Position numbers and translations under genes: made by a program. 64,000 nt of DNA from Calcarisporiella thermophila CBS 279.70 (Eukaryota > Calcarisporiellomycota). Shown here piece after piece: positions 17,392 through 27,960 of the stretch; position 1 is the stretch's first letter, and the number at the start of each line of letters is the position of its first letter. The stretch is from positions 685,796 to 749,795 of the forward strand of contig NW_027192192.1 in assembly GCF_041956535.1 (NCBI RefSeq). Reading direction: 5' to 3'. The notes beneath the pieces are model-generated. The model saw only the letters and a list, made by a program, of their open reading frames with translations. It ran no database searches and was not told the DNA's origin.

Positions 17392-18503
17392 ATGGGATTA
17401 GATTTGTATTTCGTTGAAGCTTTCCTAAGGCATCAAGAGGATGGAGAAGATGGTGTGCCATTCTCGGGCAACCCTGCGGCCGTGGTCCTTCTGGAGTCAG
17501 AGCTTCCAGAGGAGAAAATGCAGAGCATTGCGGGTAAATTCTTCCCACTCGAATTCCAACATTTTAAATAGAACCTCTAAGTGCATTTGGGATTTATTAG
17601 CGGAACTGAATCAACCGATGACTGCATTCATCCGCCCCTTGGATAATTCCGAGGGATTCGAGAAGGCAACGCAATTTTCGATGAGGTGGTTTAATTCGAG
17701 TATGGAGATTAGCATATGCGGTCATGTAAGTATACTCGATGCAATCCGTTTACTTTCTTTTTTCGGCCTAATGTATATAAGTTTCCTATAGGCTACTCTA
17801 GCCTCTACGCACACTCTTCTCAATATCATCAAGAATCCAGCCAATGCAATCACGTTCAAAACCAAAACAGCACAGCTTATTGGCGAGCGCTACGCGAACA
17901 ACCGCGTCACAATCACACTTCCGATGTATACCCCATTGCCCCTCTCCAGCTCTCTCTCGCAATCTACCCGCCCTATCCTTCTCTCTCTGCTTGGTTCTAG
18001 CATCACGGCGCAATTGGAGGATACTGCCGAGTTTGCTATTGGAAATAATGGGATGTTGATTGTGTGCTTGCAAACGGAAGGGAAGGATATAAAGGCACTG
18101 GAGCCAGATTTCCAAGCTATGAAGGAGATCTTGCTAGGCTTGAAACAGGAGGGACCCGTGGAACCATTTGGAGTCCTGGCTACGTGTGCAGGCGAGGGTG
18201 AGATCGACTATTTCTGTCGCGTGTTTGAGCCCGTAGGAGGGCACGACGAGGACCCCGTGACGGTAAGGCCGGCAGCCCATTTGGCGTATGGGGTCGATGC
18301 TAACCGACTCTCCTATCCTCCCTCTACAGGGCTCTGCAAACGCGCTGCTGGTCAATTTCTGGGCCAACAAACTTGGCAAAAAGCGCCTTCGGGCGCGCCA
18401 GCTGAGTCAGCGCACGGGCGATCTTGAGCTCGAGATAGTGGGCGATCGCGTTCGCATCTCGGGGATGGCCCGGGAATTCCTTCGCGGCAAGCTGAATGTT
18501 TAG
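17392..18503 (+). CDS. PhzF-like (phenazine-biosynthesis-fold) protein
   Basis: Four exons: 17392-17533, 17601-17725, 17792-18262, 18330-18503; 303 aa, the usual family length. It shows FVEAF, SGNPAAVVLL near residue 25-33, the central CGHATLAS, and DPVTGSANALLVNFWANKLG near the C-terminus, with the last intron splitting DPVT|GSAN. In PhzF and diaminopimelate-epimerase-fold relatives the catalytic acid sits in a segment like NLSETAF. Here that position reads NQPMTAF, with Met in place of Glu. The protein may have lost isomerase activity or use other residues. Cytosolic; substrate unknown. Confidence 0.88.
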
Positions 18504-19157
18504 TGCGCTCGAACTTGGGCCTCCGTTAGGCTTAGTGGCGGCTCGCGTCATTGATTGGAAATCGCCCGTTTTCGATTGTTATCCATTTATTATTGCGACT
18601 TTGTCCACCCAACAAAGCCCGATCGATCTTCTGTTTTTAGAGAAAGTTTGTAAGCCAACAGAGTTCTGCGGAAGGTTGAATCCGCAACATTAAAGCGTTA
18701 TTAACATAACCATGGCACAAAGATGAAACATATCTGAAGACATATTCAAGCAATAGTATATACAGAGGGTGGAAGGAATTCCACGGCCAATTAAACCTGG
18801 CGATTCTCGTTATGTTTATCGTCAACAACCGTGCAGCAATTCGGAGACTGGTCCACCAGTTTTAGAATTTTTTTACGAATTTTTAACTGTTGAACAAGAC
18901 AAGAAATTAAATTTCTGGATTTTGTTCTCGCTCCTCTTTTTTCGGAAGCTTTTGCTATCATCTCTCCAGTTTTTTTCCCTCCCTTGCTCTTCTTCGCCTT
19001 ATTTCTCCATCTCCTCCATTGTGTATCTTCATTCTTGGTCCGGCGCAGGCTCGCACTTCTTTTTCACTCTCTCTCTCTCCTTCCCATTCCTCGTGGTGAC
19101 TCACTAAGCCCTTTTCATCTCTCTCCATCTTAATTTATTAATATCCAATAAACAACC
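18504..19157 (+). other. G-alpha upstream region
   Basis: About 650 bp. The last 200 bp are strongly CT-rich, including a CTCTCTCTCTCC run near 19070, as is common in fungal promoters and leaders. No TATA box or gene was seen. Confidence 0.4.
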
Positions 19158-20691
19158 ATGGGTTGCTGTATGAGCACTGAAGACACGGAGGGCCGCCGCC
19201 GCAATGAGGAAATCGAAAATCAGCTCAAGCGTGATCGCATGCAGATGCGAAACGAAGTGAAGCTGCTTCTCCTCGGTAGGTTGGCTGCTGTTTTGTTTAC
19301 ATCTGCCGAGATGAGTCCAGGTCTTACTTTCATCTTGTTTGCTTTTCAAACTCTAGGTGCGGGAGAATCCGGCAAGTCCACCATTCTGAAACAGATGAAG
19401 CTGATTCACGACGGTGGGTACTCGAACGACGAGCGTGAATCGTTCAAGGAAATCATTTTCTCCAACACGGTGCAGGTAAAGTGTCGCCACTCGGCGGCAA
19501 CAGCCCATCTCTTACTATTTGGTAGACGATGTCACTAATCCGTTATCTATGACCTTTTTCCGTCTTAGTCAATGCGGGTCATTCTCGAGGCCATGGAAAC
19601 CATGGGTATTTCGCTTGCTTCAGACATCAGCAAACATCACGCTGGGGTCATCCTCGGGATGCCTACGCAAATCGAGAGCGATCAGCTGCCCGCAGAGGTT
19701 GGGGTTGCCATCCGCGAACTATGGCGGGACGAGGGTGTACAGGCGTGTTTCCGCCGCAGCCGCGAATATCAATTGAACGACTCGGCCAAATACTACTTCG
19801 ACGCCATTGATCGTATCTCTGCCCCGAACTATTTCCCCACCGACCAGGATGTGCTGCGCTCGCGTGTAAAAACAACAGGCATCACCGAGACCACGTTCCA
19901 CATTGGCGACCTCACCTACCGCATGTTCGACGTAGGAGGACAGCGGTCGGAGCGAAAGAAGTGGATTCACTGCTTCGAGAATGTCACCGCCATCATCTTC
20001 CTTGTCGCCATCTCCGAATACGACCAAGTGCTGCGCGAGGATGAGTCCGTCAACCGGATGCAAGAGGCGCTGACCCTGTTCGACTCCATCTGCAACTCTA
20101 GGTAATGAGTGAACGGCGAAAATCACGAGCCTACGGCTTTATTTAACCCCCATCTTTCCTGCGTATAGGTGGTTTGTCAACACCAGCATCATTCTTTTCC
20201 TCAACAAGATCGATTTATTTAAGGAGAAGCTGCCCGTCTCTCCCCTCGGCAAATACTTCCCAGACTACCAAGGCGGCAACGATTACGACGCAGCTTGCGA
20301 GTACCTTCTTGACCGCTTCGTTTCTCTGAATCAATCAGATACGAAGCAGGTGAGTTCATTCCCATGGCGAGGGTTTTTTTTTTTGTATCTTACTGACGCC
20401 GGGAATCCGCCCTTGTTTTCTTCTAGGTGTACACTCACTTTACTTGCGCTACAGACACTCAGCAGGTATGCTCACAATTTATCATCTTTAATATTATGCA
20501 ACGATCCTGATTCCTCCCCCTCCTCCTCTCTTCCCTCTGGGGCACCACTTACTTTAGGTCCGTTTCGTCATGAGTGCATGCAATGATATTATTATCCAAA
20601 ATAATCTTAAGAGGCAAGTATAGGCTGTCACTTTCCAGTCTCTTTCCACGAAACTGACCCTCCTCTTTTCTATAGCTGCGGCCTGTTGTAA
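19158..20691 (+). CDS. heterotrimeric G protein alpha subunit (Gi-like)
   Basis: Seven exons: 19158-19275, 19357-19475, 19569-20101, 20169-20349, 20427-20465, 20558-20613, 20676-20691; 353 aa, the standard length. MGCCMS at the N-terminus is a myristoylation/palmitoylation signal. The GTP-binding boxes are GAGESGKST (split by intron 1), RVKTTG with the switch I Arg, [20 protein letters not shown] and TCATDT. The C-terminus CGLL carries the Cys modified by pertussis toxin in Gi proteins. The last exon encodes only the end of Ser plus CGLL; its intron has a GC donor (AG|gcaagt). It relays signals from GPCRs at the plasma membrane. Confidence 0.96.
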
Positions 20692-21568
20692 TGGACGCGT
20701 GTTTCTTAACAAAAAACTACCTTCATGTTATGGAGGTTTCTCTCTTACATTTTTTTTATACTCTAGTACCATTTGTTCCTTATTATTACTATTATTTGCT
20801 CTTTATATAAATGTGAACGCGATTAATCTCTGCTTTGCCAGATCTCATACATGTTTTTTTTTTCTCACTCTTTACCTTGAGCACCACAATCTTTTTTTTT
20901 TCTTCACTCCTACTTTTCCTGCAGTCACTGGTCATTTTTTAGCCCCCCATAATTATCTTGTGTTATCTCTTCATTTTTTTTTTCTTCTTCTAAAGCTAAA
21001 GAGAGATCGAATTGCATTTTTTCTTAATCCTTTGGTTTTTGTTATGGTCTAGTATATTGATCACATCGATATCTTGCTGTAGGAGGGCATTTTTTTCCTA
21101 TTCGTATTTTCTTATGAATTCTAGTCTAATCCACTCTCTTCACTATTTTCTTCCTTTCGCAATGGGTTAAATTTTTTTTACTCGCCTTTGGGGAAAAGAC
21201 GTCCCAGGGTGCCAAACAAAACAAAACCAACGGCTTATCATGGTCGTAAGAATCGAAGGATCAAGGTTCTATATCGATCTCTGGCGGGCATCCACCCAGA
21301 TCCTCTGCCCCGTGCCAAAACTTCGGCTGGATTCCGTTCAACATGAACTCACAGTTTATTAGGATGTGGAGGGTGATTTCACCAAGCCGAAAATTTTATC
21401 ACGCACCCCATGCAGCCGGCGATCCAGCCATTTTTTCTCAGACGTACAAAAAAATTTTCGATAGTCCCGCGACAATAACACGGTCCCTTTTTTCCTCTCC
21501 GGCCCTTTTCCTCCCCAACCCTCTACTCGCTCCCATCTCCATCACCACTCGACATCCCCCAATCCACT
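20692..21568 (+). other. intergenic, T-rich
   Basis: Long T tracts after the G-alpha stop suggest its 3' UTR. The last 100 bp before 21569 are C/T-rich, a likely promoter or leader of the SelH-like gene. No ORF with recognisable features. Confidence 0.4.
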
Positions 21569-22311
21569 ATGCCCTCCAAGCGCAAGTCCGAGGAATCGAG
21601 CGAGCCCGTCCGTCGTTCTGCTCGCGTCGCCTCTCGTCCTGCACAACCTACCCCCTCGGACCATCCCCCCATACCCAAGAAGAAAAAGACGGAGCCAAAG
21701 GACGCCGCCTCCAAAGAGAAACCCGTGAAGAAGGAGAACAACAAGGTTGAGAAAGAAAAAAAGAAGGAGGTGCAGGAGAAAGATGCCAAGCAGGAGAAGG
21801 AAATTAAGGAGGAGGTTGAAACGAAACCAAAGGTAGCGAATTCAGTGAAGAAATTTTCTGTCCTAGTAGAGCGCTGGTAAGTAGAGATGCCTTTACTTGA
21901 GCCCTGACGTTGTTTCGCTAATTTCTTTTTTCTTCGCTCAAAGCTCTTCTTGCACCTCTTATAAGAATCAGGCGGACCGAGTTATCAAGGCAAGTCCTCC
22001 CTATCCGAAGACGGATTACATACACCAGGAGTCGTAACCCATATTGCTTATAGGCCATCAAGGAAGTCTACCCTAATGCCGAGTGTCAATCCGTTGCAAA
22101 GCCAAGGTCCAAGTGTTTCGAGATCTATGTCAAGGATGGCGATAAAGGTAGAAAAGTGAGCGGTCCCCCTGGCTGAGACATGGTAGTAACCAGTTTGATT
22201 TCATTTTTACTAGACACGCAGGTGTGGAGTGGTAAGGATAAAGGGCCTCCCCGCAAGCTCAAATTCCCGGACAATGAGAAGGTGATTCAACTGGTGTCGG
22301 CCGAGCTCTGA
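21569..22311 (+). CDS. selenoprotein H-like nuclear redox protein (Cys form)
   Basis: Four exons: 21569-21876, 21944-21989, 22054-22147, 22214-22311; 181 aa. The N-terminal 90 residues are Lys/Glu-rich with KRK and RRSAR patches, likely nuclear or nucleolar targeting. The C-terminal Rdx-type fold has the redox motif CSSC (first Cys formed across intron 1) followed by TSYKNQA, and ends with VWSGKDKGPPRKLKFP, which closely resembles the KKGPPRKLKFP block of animal selenoprotein H. The selenocysteine position is an ordinary Cys codon (TGC). Intron 2 has a GC donor (AAG|gcaagt). A thioredoxin-like, DNA-associated antioxidant role is inferred from the family. Confidence 0.82.
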
Positions 22312-23468
22312 CACGGATTCCGCTGAGGCATGTTAATCTAATATGTGGGATGTTATATGTACTATCTATCCAGTGCAAGAATTTATTGTTATTGTGTGAT
22401 CTATTTCCTTTCGAGTGTGGCTTTAATGAATATGTGTTTCTCTGGGGCGAAGGAGGGGGGAGGAGGAGGAGGAGGAGGAGGAGGGAATCCTCTTTGCCCA
22501 CGAGAGCATCCGAACTGGAACTGCTAGGTATGCCTCTTTATGGAGAGGAGAGTTAGAGAATCATGTTAATTGTTCTTAATTACTGACTGCGCAAGTGAAA
22601 TCCATCTGGTATGCTCTGCTGCCTCTCGAACCACTCTTGTTACTCTAGCGTGAGTTGAACCGATGGGTCTCTTGATCTATCTTACATTTCCCATGCCCTC
22701 GCTGGGTAAAGCGAATACATTCTCCACTGGACAGGAGCTCTCTTACTAGCCCACTACTAACGTTGCTGCATCCTCGCCATGAATGGAATTTCATCCAATA
22801 CGTGCTTCACAATTCTAGTTAATCGGCTATCTTTAGGATTACTCCGTAGTGGGTTACCTTGGTTCAATTGCGACCAAGTCAGCCGAAGGAAAGAAGGGGA
22901 GCCGGATAGCCCAGGTCAAGAGAATGAATATCTATCAAGAGATACTTGCATTCATTCCTTTGAGCGAGCCATTTTGTCTTCACGAACGCATTAATGGTCT
23001 TGATGTGAGAGGTTACAGACAGATTTCCATACAATCGTTTTTTTTTTAATAATGAAACTAAGGCCGAGAGAGTGTGAAGCTCCACAATCCAAAAATGTTC
23101 CCACCAGGTCCACTTGCTTTGGCATTCTCGGAAATTCTTGGTTATGCAGGGAAGAACTTTGGTTTGGGACAATTTAATTATTTATGCTCGTCAGCCCGCC
23201 TAAATGGAAGGAGGAGCTATAGGGCAGGATTATTAATCATGAATGCGGAGAGAGAAGATGCCGCCCAATGCCAGCTGGTGTTCGATTAGAGCGAACGCAG
23301 CTTGCACTAGGCGAGAGAACCCATGGCCGAAGCCAGGGCCGGCAAGAATCCTCGCAAGCGGCTCTGTGGTTTGGACTCGAGCCCACCGTTGCTTAACTAG
23401 TAAGAAGGTAGGCTCGGATCGAGAACCGTGGGGGGCTTTATATAAGCAAGAGGCGAGCGCAGCAAGGG

Positions 23469-23491
23469 GCCCGCCCGAGCATAGGGCGGGC
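23469..23491. repeat. inverted repeat GCCCGCCC-7-GGGCGGGC
   Basis: Eight of eight bases pair around a 7-nt loop. It could form a very stable hairpin and is followed by an AT-rich turn (gaaattt). Confidence 0.6.
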
Positions 23492-24003
23492 GAAATTTCC
23501 CGCTGCAACAGCGCGCCGCCATCGAGGCCCATCGGGCGGGGCATCGAGGCGAGGCGCCAATCTGCCCAGCGGCTCTCTTGACAGGTTTTATTTGGAATGC
23601 AATAAGCCTGTGCAGGCCGCGTCTTGCACCACTCTTCTCGAAGGTATCGCCACAGGGAGCCCGACACCCGTATCCCCACGATTGGGCGGAGCCGCCTGGG
23701 TCACGTTTCCCTCACGCTTTGGCGAGTGGGCCGAGTCTTCTTGCCAGACAAGGCCAGGCCTGCTTGGCATAGCAATCTTCTCGAAGCATTCTAGTATTTT
23801 TAGCGGGTGAGTTTGCTAGAGGCCCGCAAACCGAAAATGAGTTTGAGCCATCTCGCGCCAACTCGCTGACAAATGAGCCCGCGCGCGCCGACAATGCCGC
23901 ACGCGATCGTGAGCGGCAGTGCGAGGGGCAGGCGGCGCGGTGGTGGGGGAGGGGCAGCGAGGAGCAGGGCCCGGCGGGTGGCGAGGCGCGAGGGAGGGAA
24001 GCG

Positions 24004-24031
24004 CGGGCGGGCGGGCGGGCGGGCGGGCGGG
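24004..24031 (+). repeat. (CGGG)7 tandem repeat, G-quadruplex candidate
   Basis: Seven perfect units of CGGG with single-base loops between G3 runs, about 370 bp before the APSES gene start. Confidence 0.7.
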
Positions 24032-24252
24032 TTGGATTGGAGAGTGGGCTTCAGGCCCAGCGAGTGACTCCTCACAACCTTATCCTGCAATGCACTGGGT
24101 TTAGGGCGATATGTCTAGTATTTAACCGGATTCTGTTTTCGTCATTTGGAGAGCCAAGTTATGCTTTCTGGAGTCACATGGCCCCCGCTCGTCAAAGGAA
24201 CACCGAAACCGCCGGCAGCCGCAAACCTTAATTTTGGCGCGAAACCCAGCAA

Positions 24253-24260
24253 TATAAATA
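24253..24260 (+). promoter_or_regulatory. TATA-like box of APSES gene
   Basis: TATAAATA lies 138 bp before the ATG at 24398 and is followed by a C/T-rich tract, a common fungal promoter layout. Confidence 0.4.
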
Positions 24261-24397
24261 TGAAAGCAAAAGGTTCATTCCCATTTCCTGGTTTTGTTTG
24301 TCATCATTTCTTTCTTCCCCCATCCCCCATCCCCATCCCCATCTTCCCCCTCTCGCCCTCCGCTCTCCCCAAAATCTACTAGCATATCGCTGCTAAG

Positions 24398-25633
24398 ATG
24401 CTCGAGCCGCTCCCGACTGATAACCCTCGGTACCGGCCCTATCCGCCGACCGTTGCCACCACTCGCGTCCAGACCGCAAAATACAGCACTTCCCTCGACC
24501 TGCGCGGCTACATTCCTGGTAAATAAATAGGCCCCCATTGATCTATTGCTAGCCCACATGATTAAATTCCTCCCCCCTCTCCCCTTTCGTTTGATCGTCT
24601 AGTCTACGAATACACAATCAACGACCAGCTTATCATGTGGGACCGCGAAACCGGCGAGATCCACTTCACGGGGATCTGGAAGGCCCTCGGGAACTCCAAA
24701 GCGGAGATCATCAAAATGATTGACACAAACCCGGAGCTGCCTGTGAAGCGCATTCGCGGGGGGTTTCTCCGCATCCAGGGCACGTGGATCCCCTACGATT
24801 ATGCGCAGCTGCTTGCCCGGCGCACTTGCTACAGAATACGGGAGGAGCTGGTGCCGATTTTCGGGCCTAGCTTCCCAGACACCTGCTTGCGTCCCGACCA
24901 GCCCGGGTATGGGTGCTTGGTGCTCAACCCACACGCCGGGGGCACGAAGAGGAGCAGGCGAAGAGAGGGGAAGGAGATGGTGCGAACCGACAGCGGGACA
25001 AGCATCCGCGAGCCCATCAGCGAAGAGGTGGTGATGGAGGAGGAGGTGCTGGGGTGGGGCCGGGCACGCCCCGTCGCCTTTCGGCCGGAGGCTGCCTCTC
25101 CTCGCACCCCAACCCTCCGCACCTCCTCGTCCCCGCTGGCCAAGAGCGAATCGCCGCTTAGTCATCGAAGCCCTCGTGGGATGGACTTCCTCCTCAACGG
25201 GGACGACGACATGGAGGAGAGCAGCGAGCGGTGGAGGCCGCAGCGCTCCTACTCCTCCAGCGTGTGCGACATCCGCCCCTCCAGCTTCCCGGTCGCTCAG
25301 AGCCGCAGCCTTGACGGCACCAGCGGCGGCGGATGGCACGCTCTCCCCCCATCGCGTCCCTCCTCCACGCCCACTCGGACCCACCTCCCTCCCCCCATCA
25401 CCTTTATTCCCAAAAACCACCTGATGAACGTAGCCAACCCCACCGCCTCCTCCGAACCAAATCCATACCACCCCCCCTCCCACGACACAATAGAGGCGAT
25501 GATGGCCTCTCTGCTGCTGCAACGCCTCTCCCAGGATGACGGAAGACGCCCATTCCGGCCGTGGCACGAGACCCGGCTTCCGCGCACCGTGGTGATGGAG
25601 GATCAAGAGTTTGCCGTGGTGTGGAAAGAGTAA
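24398..25633 (+). CDS. APSES/KilA-N-type transcription regulator (Xbp1-like)
   Basis: Two exons, 24398-24518 and 24603-25633; 383 aa. The DNA-binding KilA-N/APSES fold covers about residues 35-145: YEYTINDQLIMWDRETGEIH, GIWKALGNSKAEIIKMI, then RIRGGFLRIQGTWIPYDYAQ, LARRTCYRIREELVPIFGPSFP. The RGGFLRIQGTWIPY block is the family hallmark and resembles Xbp1-type repressors rather than the ankyrin-carrying Swi4/Mbp1 group. No ankyrin repeats follow. The rest is Ser/Pro-rich and disordered, with a short hydrophobic-basic end. Targets unknown. Confidence 0.88.
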
Positions 25634-26226
25634 GCGTCGCCGGCACACACAGTATATATATCCACTCAGTAAATACCTATCGTTATTCCACCTCCTCATC
25701 AAGTATCATTATCTTTGTGAATTTCATTCTGTAGACGCTTTTCCCACTTCGTTTTTTTTTTTCTATTTTTCCTCTTCTTCTTTTTCTCTCTCTCTTCTTT
25801 CTTTTTCATCTTGATATTTGTGCTTTTATGTCCTTCGATATTTGTTCATTATTGTTAAAATTAATGTATATAAGTGTAGTTCTCCCTCACCACTACTGCC
25901 ATCGACTCATATCAAATGATCCAGGGTCCACCTTTTTGAGGGTTTGTTTTTGCGTATGTGTAAAAGATAAAAAAAATCCCGCTCCGTCATTTGTATTCGA
26001 ACGCAGTGATGTGTGGTTTGTTTTAAAAGCAGGGTAGAGTTTGAGTTGGGGGTGATCCCAACAAATGCTCTGCAGAAATCGCTAACGGATATTTTTTATT
26101 TACAAGGTGGAGGAGGAGTGAAAAATGCATAGTCAAATAGGACAAAATAAAAACAAAGCGCACTACAGCTATAAACAAGAGAGTAAGGAGAGCAAGGGCG
26201 GCAAAGGGGATAGCTTGGGAGAGAGG
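25634..26226. other. convergent 3' intergenic region
   Basis: T- and CT-rich sequence after the APSES gene, then AT-rich sequence before the PPR stop codon. Likely both 3' UTRs. No gene seen. Confidence 0.4.
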
Positions 26227-27702
26227 CTAGCTGGGTGATGGGTTCGGATACAAGAGGTATCGCCAGGGAACCACCGAGGCCACCACCCTTCGCCGTAGAT
26301 AGAACCGCTTCTTGCGCAGCTGCTCCACAACAGCTAGGGCCTGTTCCACGCCGCCTTTCGCACGATAAGCCCGCAGGATGGCCACCGTCACCCTTGGGGA
26401 AAACACTCGGTACACCGCCGAGCGGGAGAGTTGGCTCTCGAGGACCCGGGCCATCCACCCATCCAACCGCGCCGTGTCGTTTCTCTGGGCAAACCACAGG
26501 AGGATCCGGCGGGCCCATTGCTCCTCGAGCGGGAGCCCCCGATCTAGAAGCCGCGTTAGCCCCGCGTCGACCACTGCCGGATCGGTGTGCGCAAGAAATC
26601 CTTTGGCAAGTTGAGCGAGCATCTCTGGGCTCGGAGCAACCTGCATCTCCTCCACCACCTGTTCCGCGCCCTTCAAGTCGCCGTGTGAGAGATGGGCCTT
26701 CAGCAGGGTGGTGTAGGTTATCACATCAGGTAACACGGGCGCTCTCCCGTGGCTCTCCTCCCCGGCATCGGCCCTGCTCTCAAATCGTGCCATTGTCTCT
26801 TTCGCTCCGACGAGATCGCCCTTCTCCGCATATGCATTCAGCAGCCCATTCAGCATCCGAGTGTTCAACCGATCCTCCACCTCCTCCGAGATTGCTCGTG
26901 CTGTTTCGGGATCACCCCCCCGCCCAAACCCATAAATAAGCGTCCCACACACCACATCATCAACATGCAGCCCATCCTCCCGCATTTCATAAAACACGCG
27001 TTGCGCGAGCTGCATGTCGCGGGCGCGGGCACAAGCATGCAGGAGCGCACCATAAGTGCGCTTGCTCCGATTGATGTTCAGCTGATGCATGTGCCGGTAG
27101 AGGTTCCATGCATTGGTCAGATCGCCCCGGCGCGCAAGCATATTTAGAACCATGTTGTAAACTCGGGTGGCCCGCCAGCCGATCTGTTCCAAATCTCGGC
27201 ACATCCTCAGTGCGGCCTCGGCATCGCCCTCGCGTGCCAATCCCTGTACAATCCGCGCATACATCGTTTTCCGGGCAAGGATGTCTCGAGAAGTCAACGT
27301 GGATTGGATGCTCAGGTAAACATTGTATGCATCCACCGGCTTGTCCTTCAGCAAAGCGCCCATGAGCCGCTGAGCGGTCGTTTGGCAAGGTGTCCCCCCC
27401 TTCTGCAACAAAAGGCTGTGCCATCGTCGCCCTTCTCTCACCCGGTTGTGTTTCAGCAGCGACCCGATGATAGAGCTGTAGATGGAGGGGGTCGGGACAT
27501 GCCCGGTGTTATGTAGGGCACAGATCGTATTGGCCGCTTGCTCGTAGTTCTTGAGTTTGACGTGGTGTGAAAGGGCTCGAAGCAGTGTGCATTGATCAGG
27601 GGGGGTGGGTTTCACGAGCATGTGAAGCACACGCAAGCGGACCATGGTTGGAGGGCGGTGAGGCTTAATGCTCCGAGCCGCTAGATCTCGGAGCATTTGC
27701 AT
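26227..27702 (-). CDS. pentatricopeptide-repeat (PPR) protein
   Basis: Single exon, 491 aa. It consists of about ten degenerate 35-residue helical hairpins. Typical units are seen at TYGALLHACARARDMQLAQRVF, VVCGTLIYGFGRGGDPETAR, MLNGLLNAYAEKGDLVGAK and ITYTTLLKAHLSHGDLKGAEQV, each closing near the canonical x-D/N-x-x-x-A pattern. The Arg-rich, acid-poor start (LRDLAARSIKPHR, MVRLRVLHMLVK) fits a mitochondrial presequence. PPR proteins bind mitochondrial RNAs in processing or translation. The target cannot be read from sequence. It is one of only two intronless genes here. Confidence 0.88.
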   Translation of the reverse strand: MQMLRDLAARSIKPHRPPTMVRLRVLHMLVKPTPPDQCTLLRALSHHVKLKNYEQAANTICALHNTGHVPTPSIYSSIIGSLLKHNRVREGRRWHSLLLQKGGTPCQTTAQRLMGALLKDKPVDAYNVYLSIQSTLTSRDILARKTMYARIVQGLAREGDAEAALRMCRDLEQIGWRATRVYNMVLNMLARRGDLTNAWNLYRHMHQLNINRSKRTYGALLHACARARDMQLAQRVFYEMREDGLHVDDVVCGTLIYGFGRGGDPETARAISEEVEDRLNTRMLNGLLNAYAEKGDLVGAKETMARFESRADAGEESHGRAPVLPDVITYTTLLKAHLSHGDLKGAEQVVEEMQVAPSPEMLAQLAKGFLAHTDPAVVDAGLTRLLDRGLPLEEQWARRILLWFAQRNDTARLDGWMARVLESQLSRSAVYRVFSPRVTVAILRAYRAKGGVEQALAVVEQLRKKRFYLRRRVVASVVPWRYLLYPNPSPS

Positions 27703-27960
27703 GGTTCACGTATTGATCAAAGAGGGATGCAATGGGTATTTTTATTAGTTTCGTATAGAAGAATGAGTAGGCAAAACTCCGCGCCACTCCTGCTCTGCTT
27801 GTTGACACTATGTGACTGTAGAAGTGGACGATTTGTTGAGTGAGCCAAATTTCATCGAGTACGAAAAATACAAGGCAAGAGCAAGAAACACCTCACACCT
27901 CCCCCCTCCCCCTTCATGGCAGCCCCTCAGCTCTTCTATATATTAAATCTATTTTTATCT

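Larger units (their letters stand above)
22312..24397. other. gene-poor 2.1-kb region with GC-rich island
   Basis: The first kilobase is of average composition with no coding signal. From about 23280 to 24060 GC content rises sharply. This part has a perfect 8-bp inverted repeat at 23469-23491 and a (CGGG)7 array at 24004-24031. The final 100 bp before the APSES gene have a C-rich CCCCAT-repeat tract (about 24318-24346). Frames here are open only because of base composition. Confidence 0.45.
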
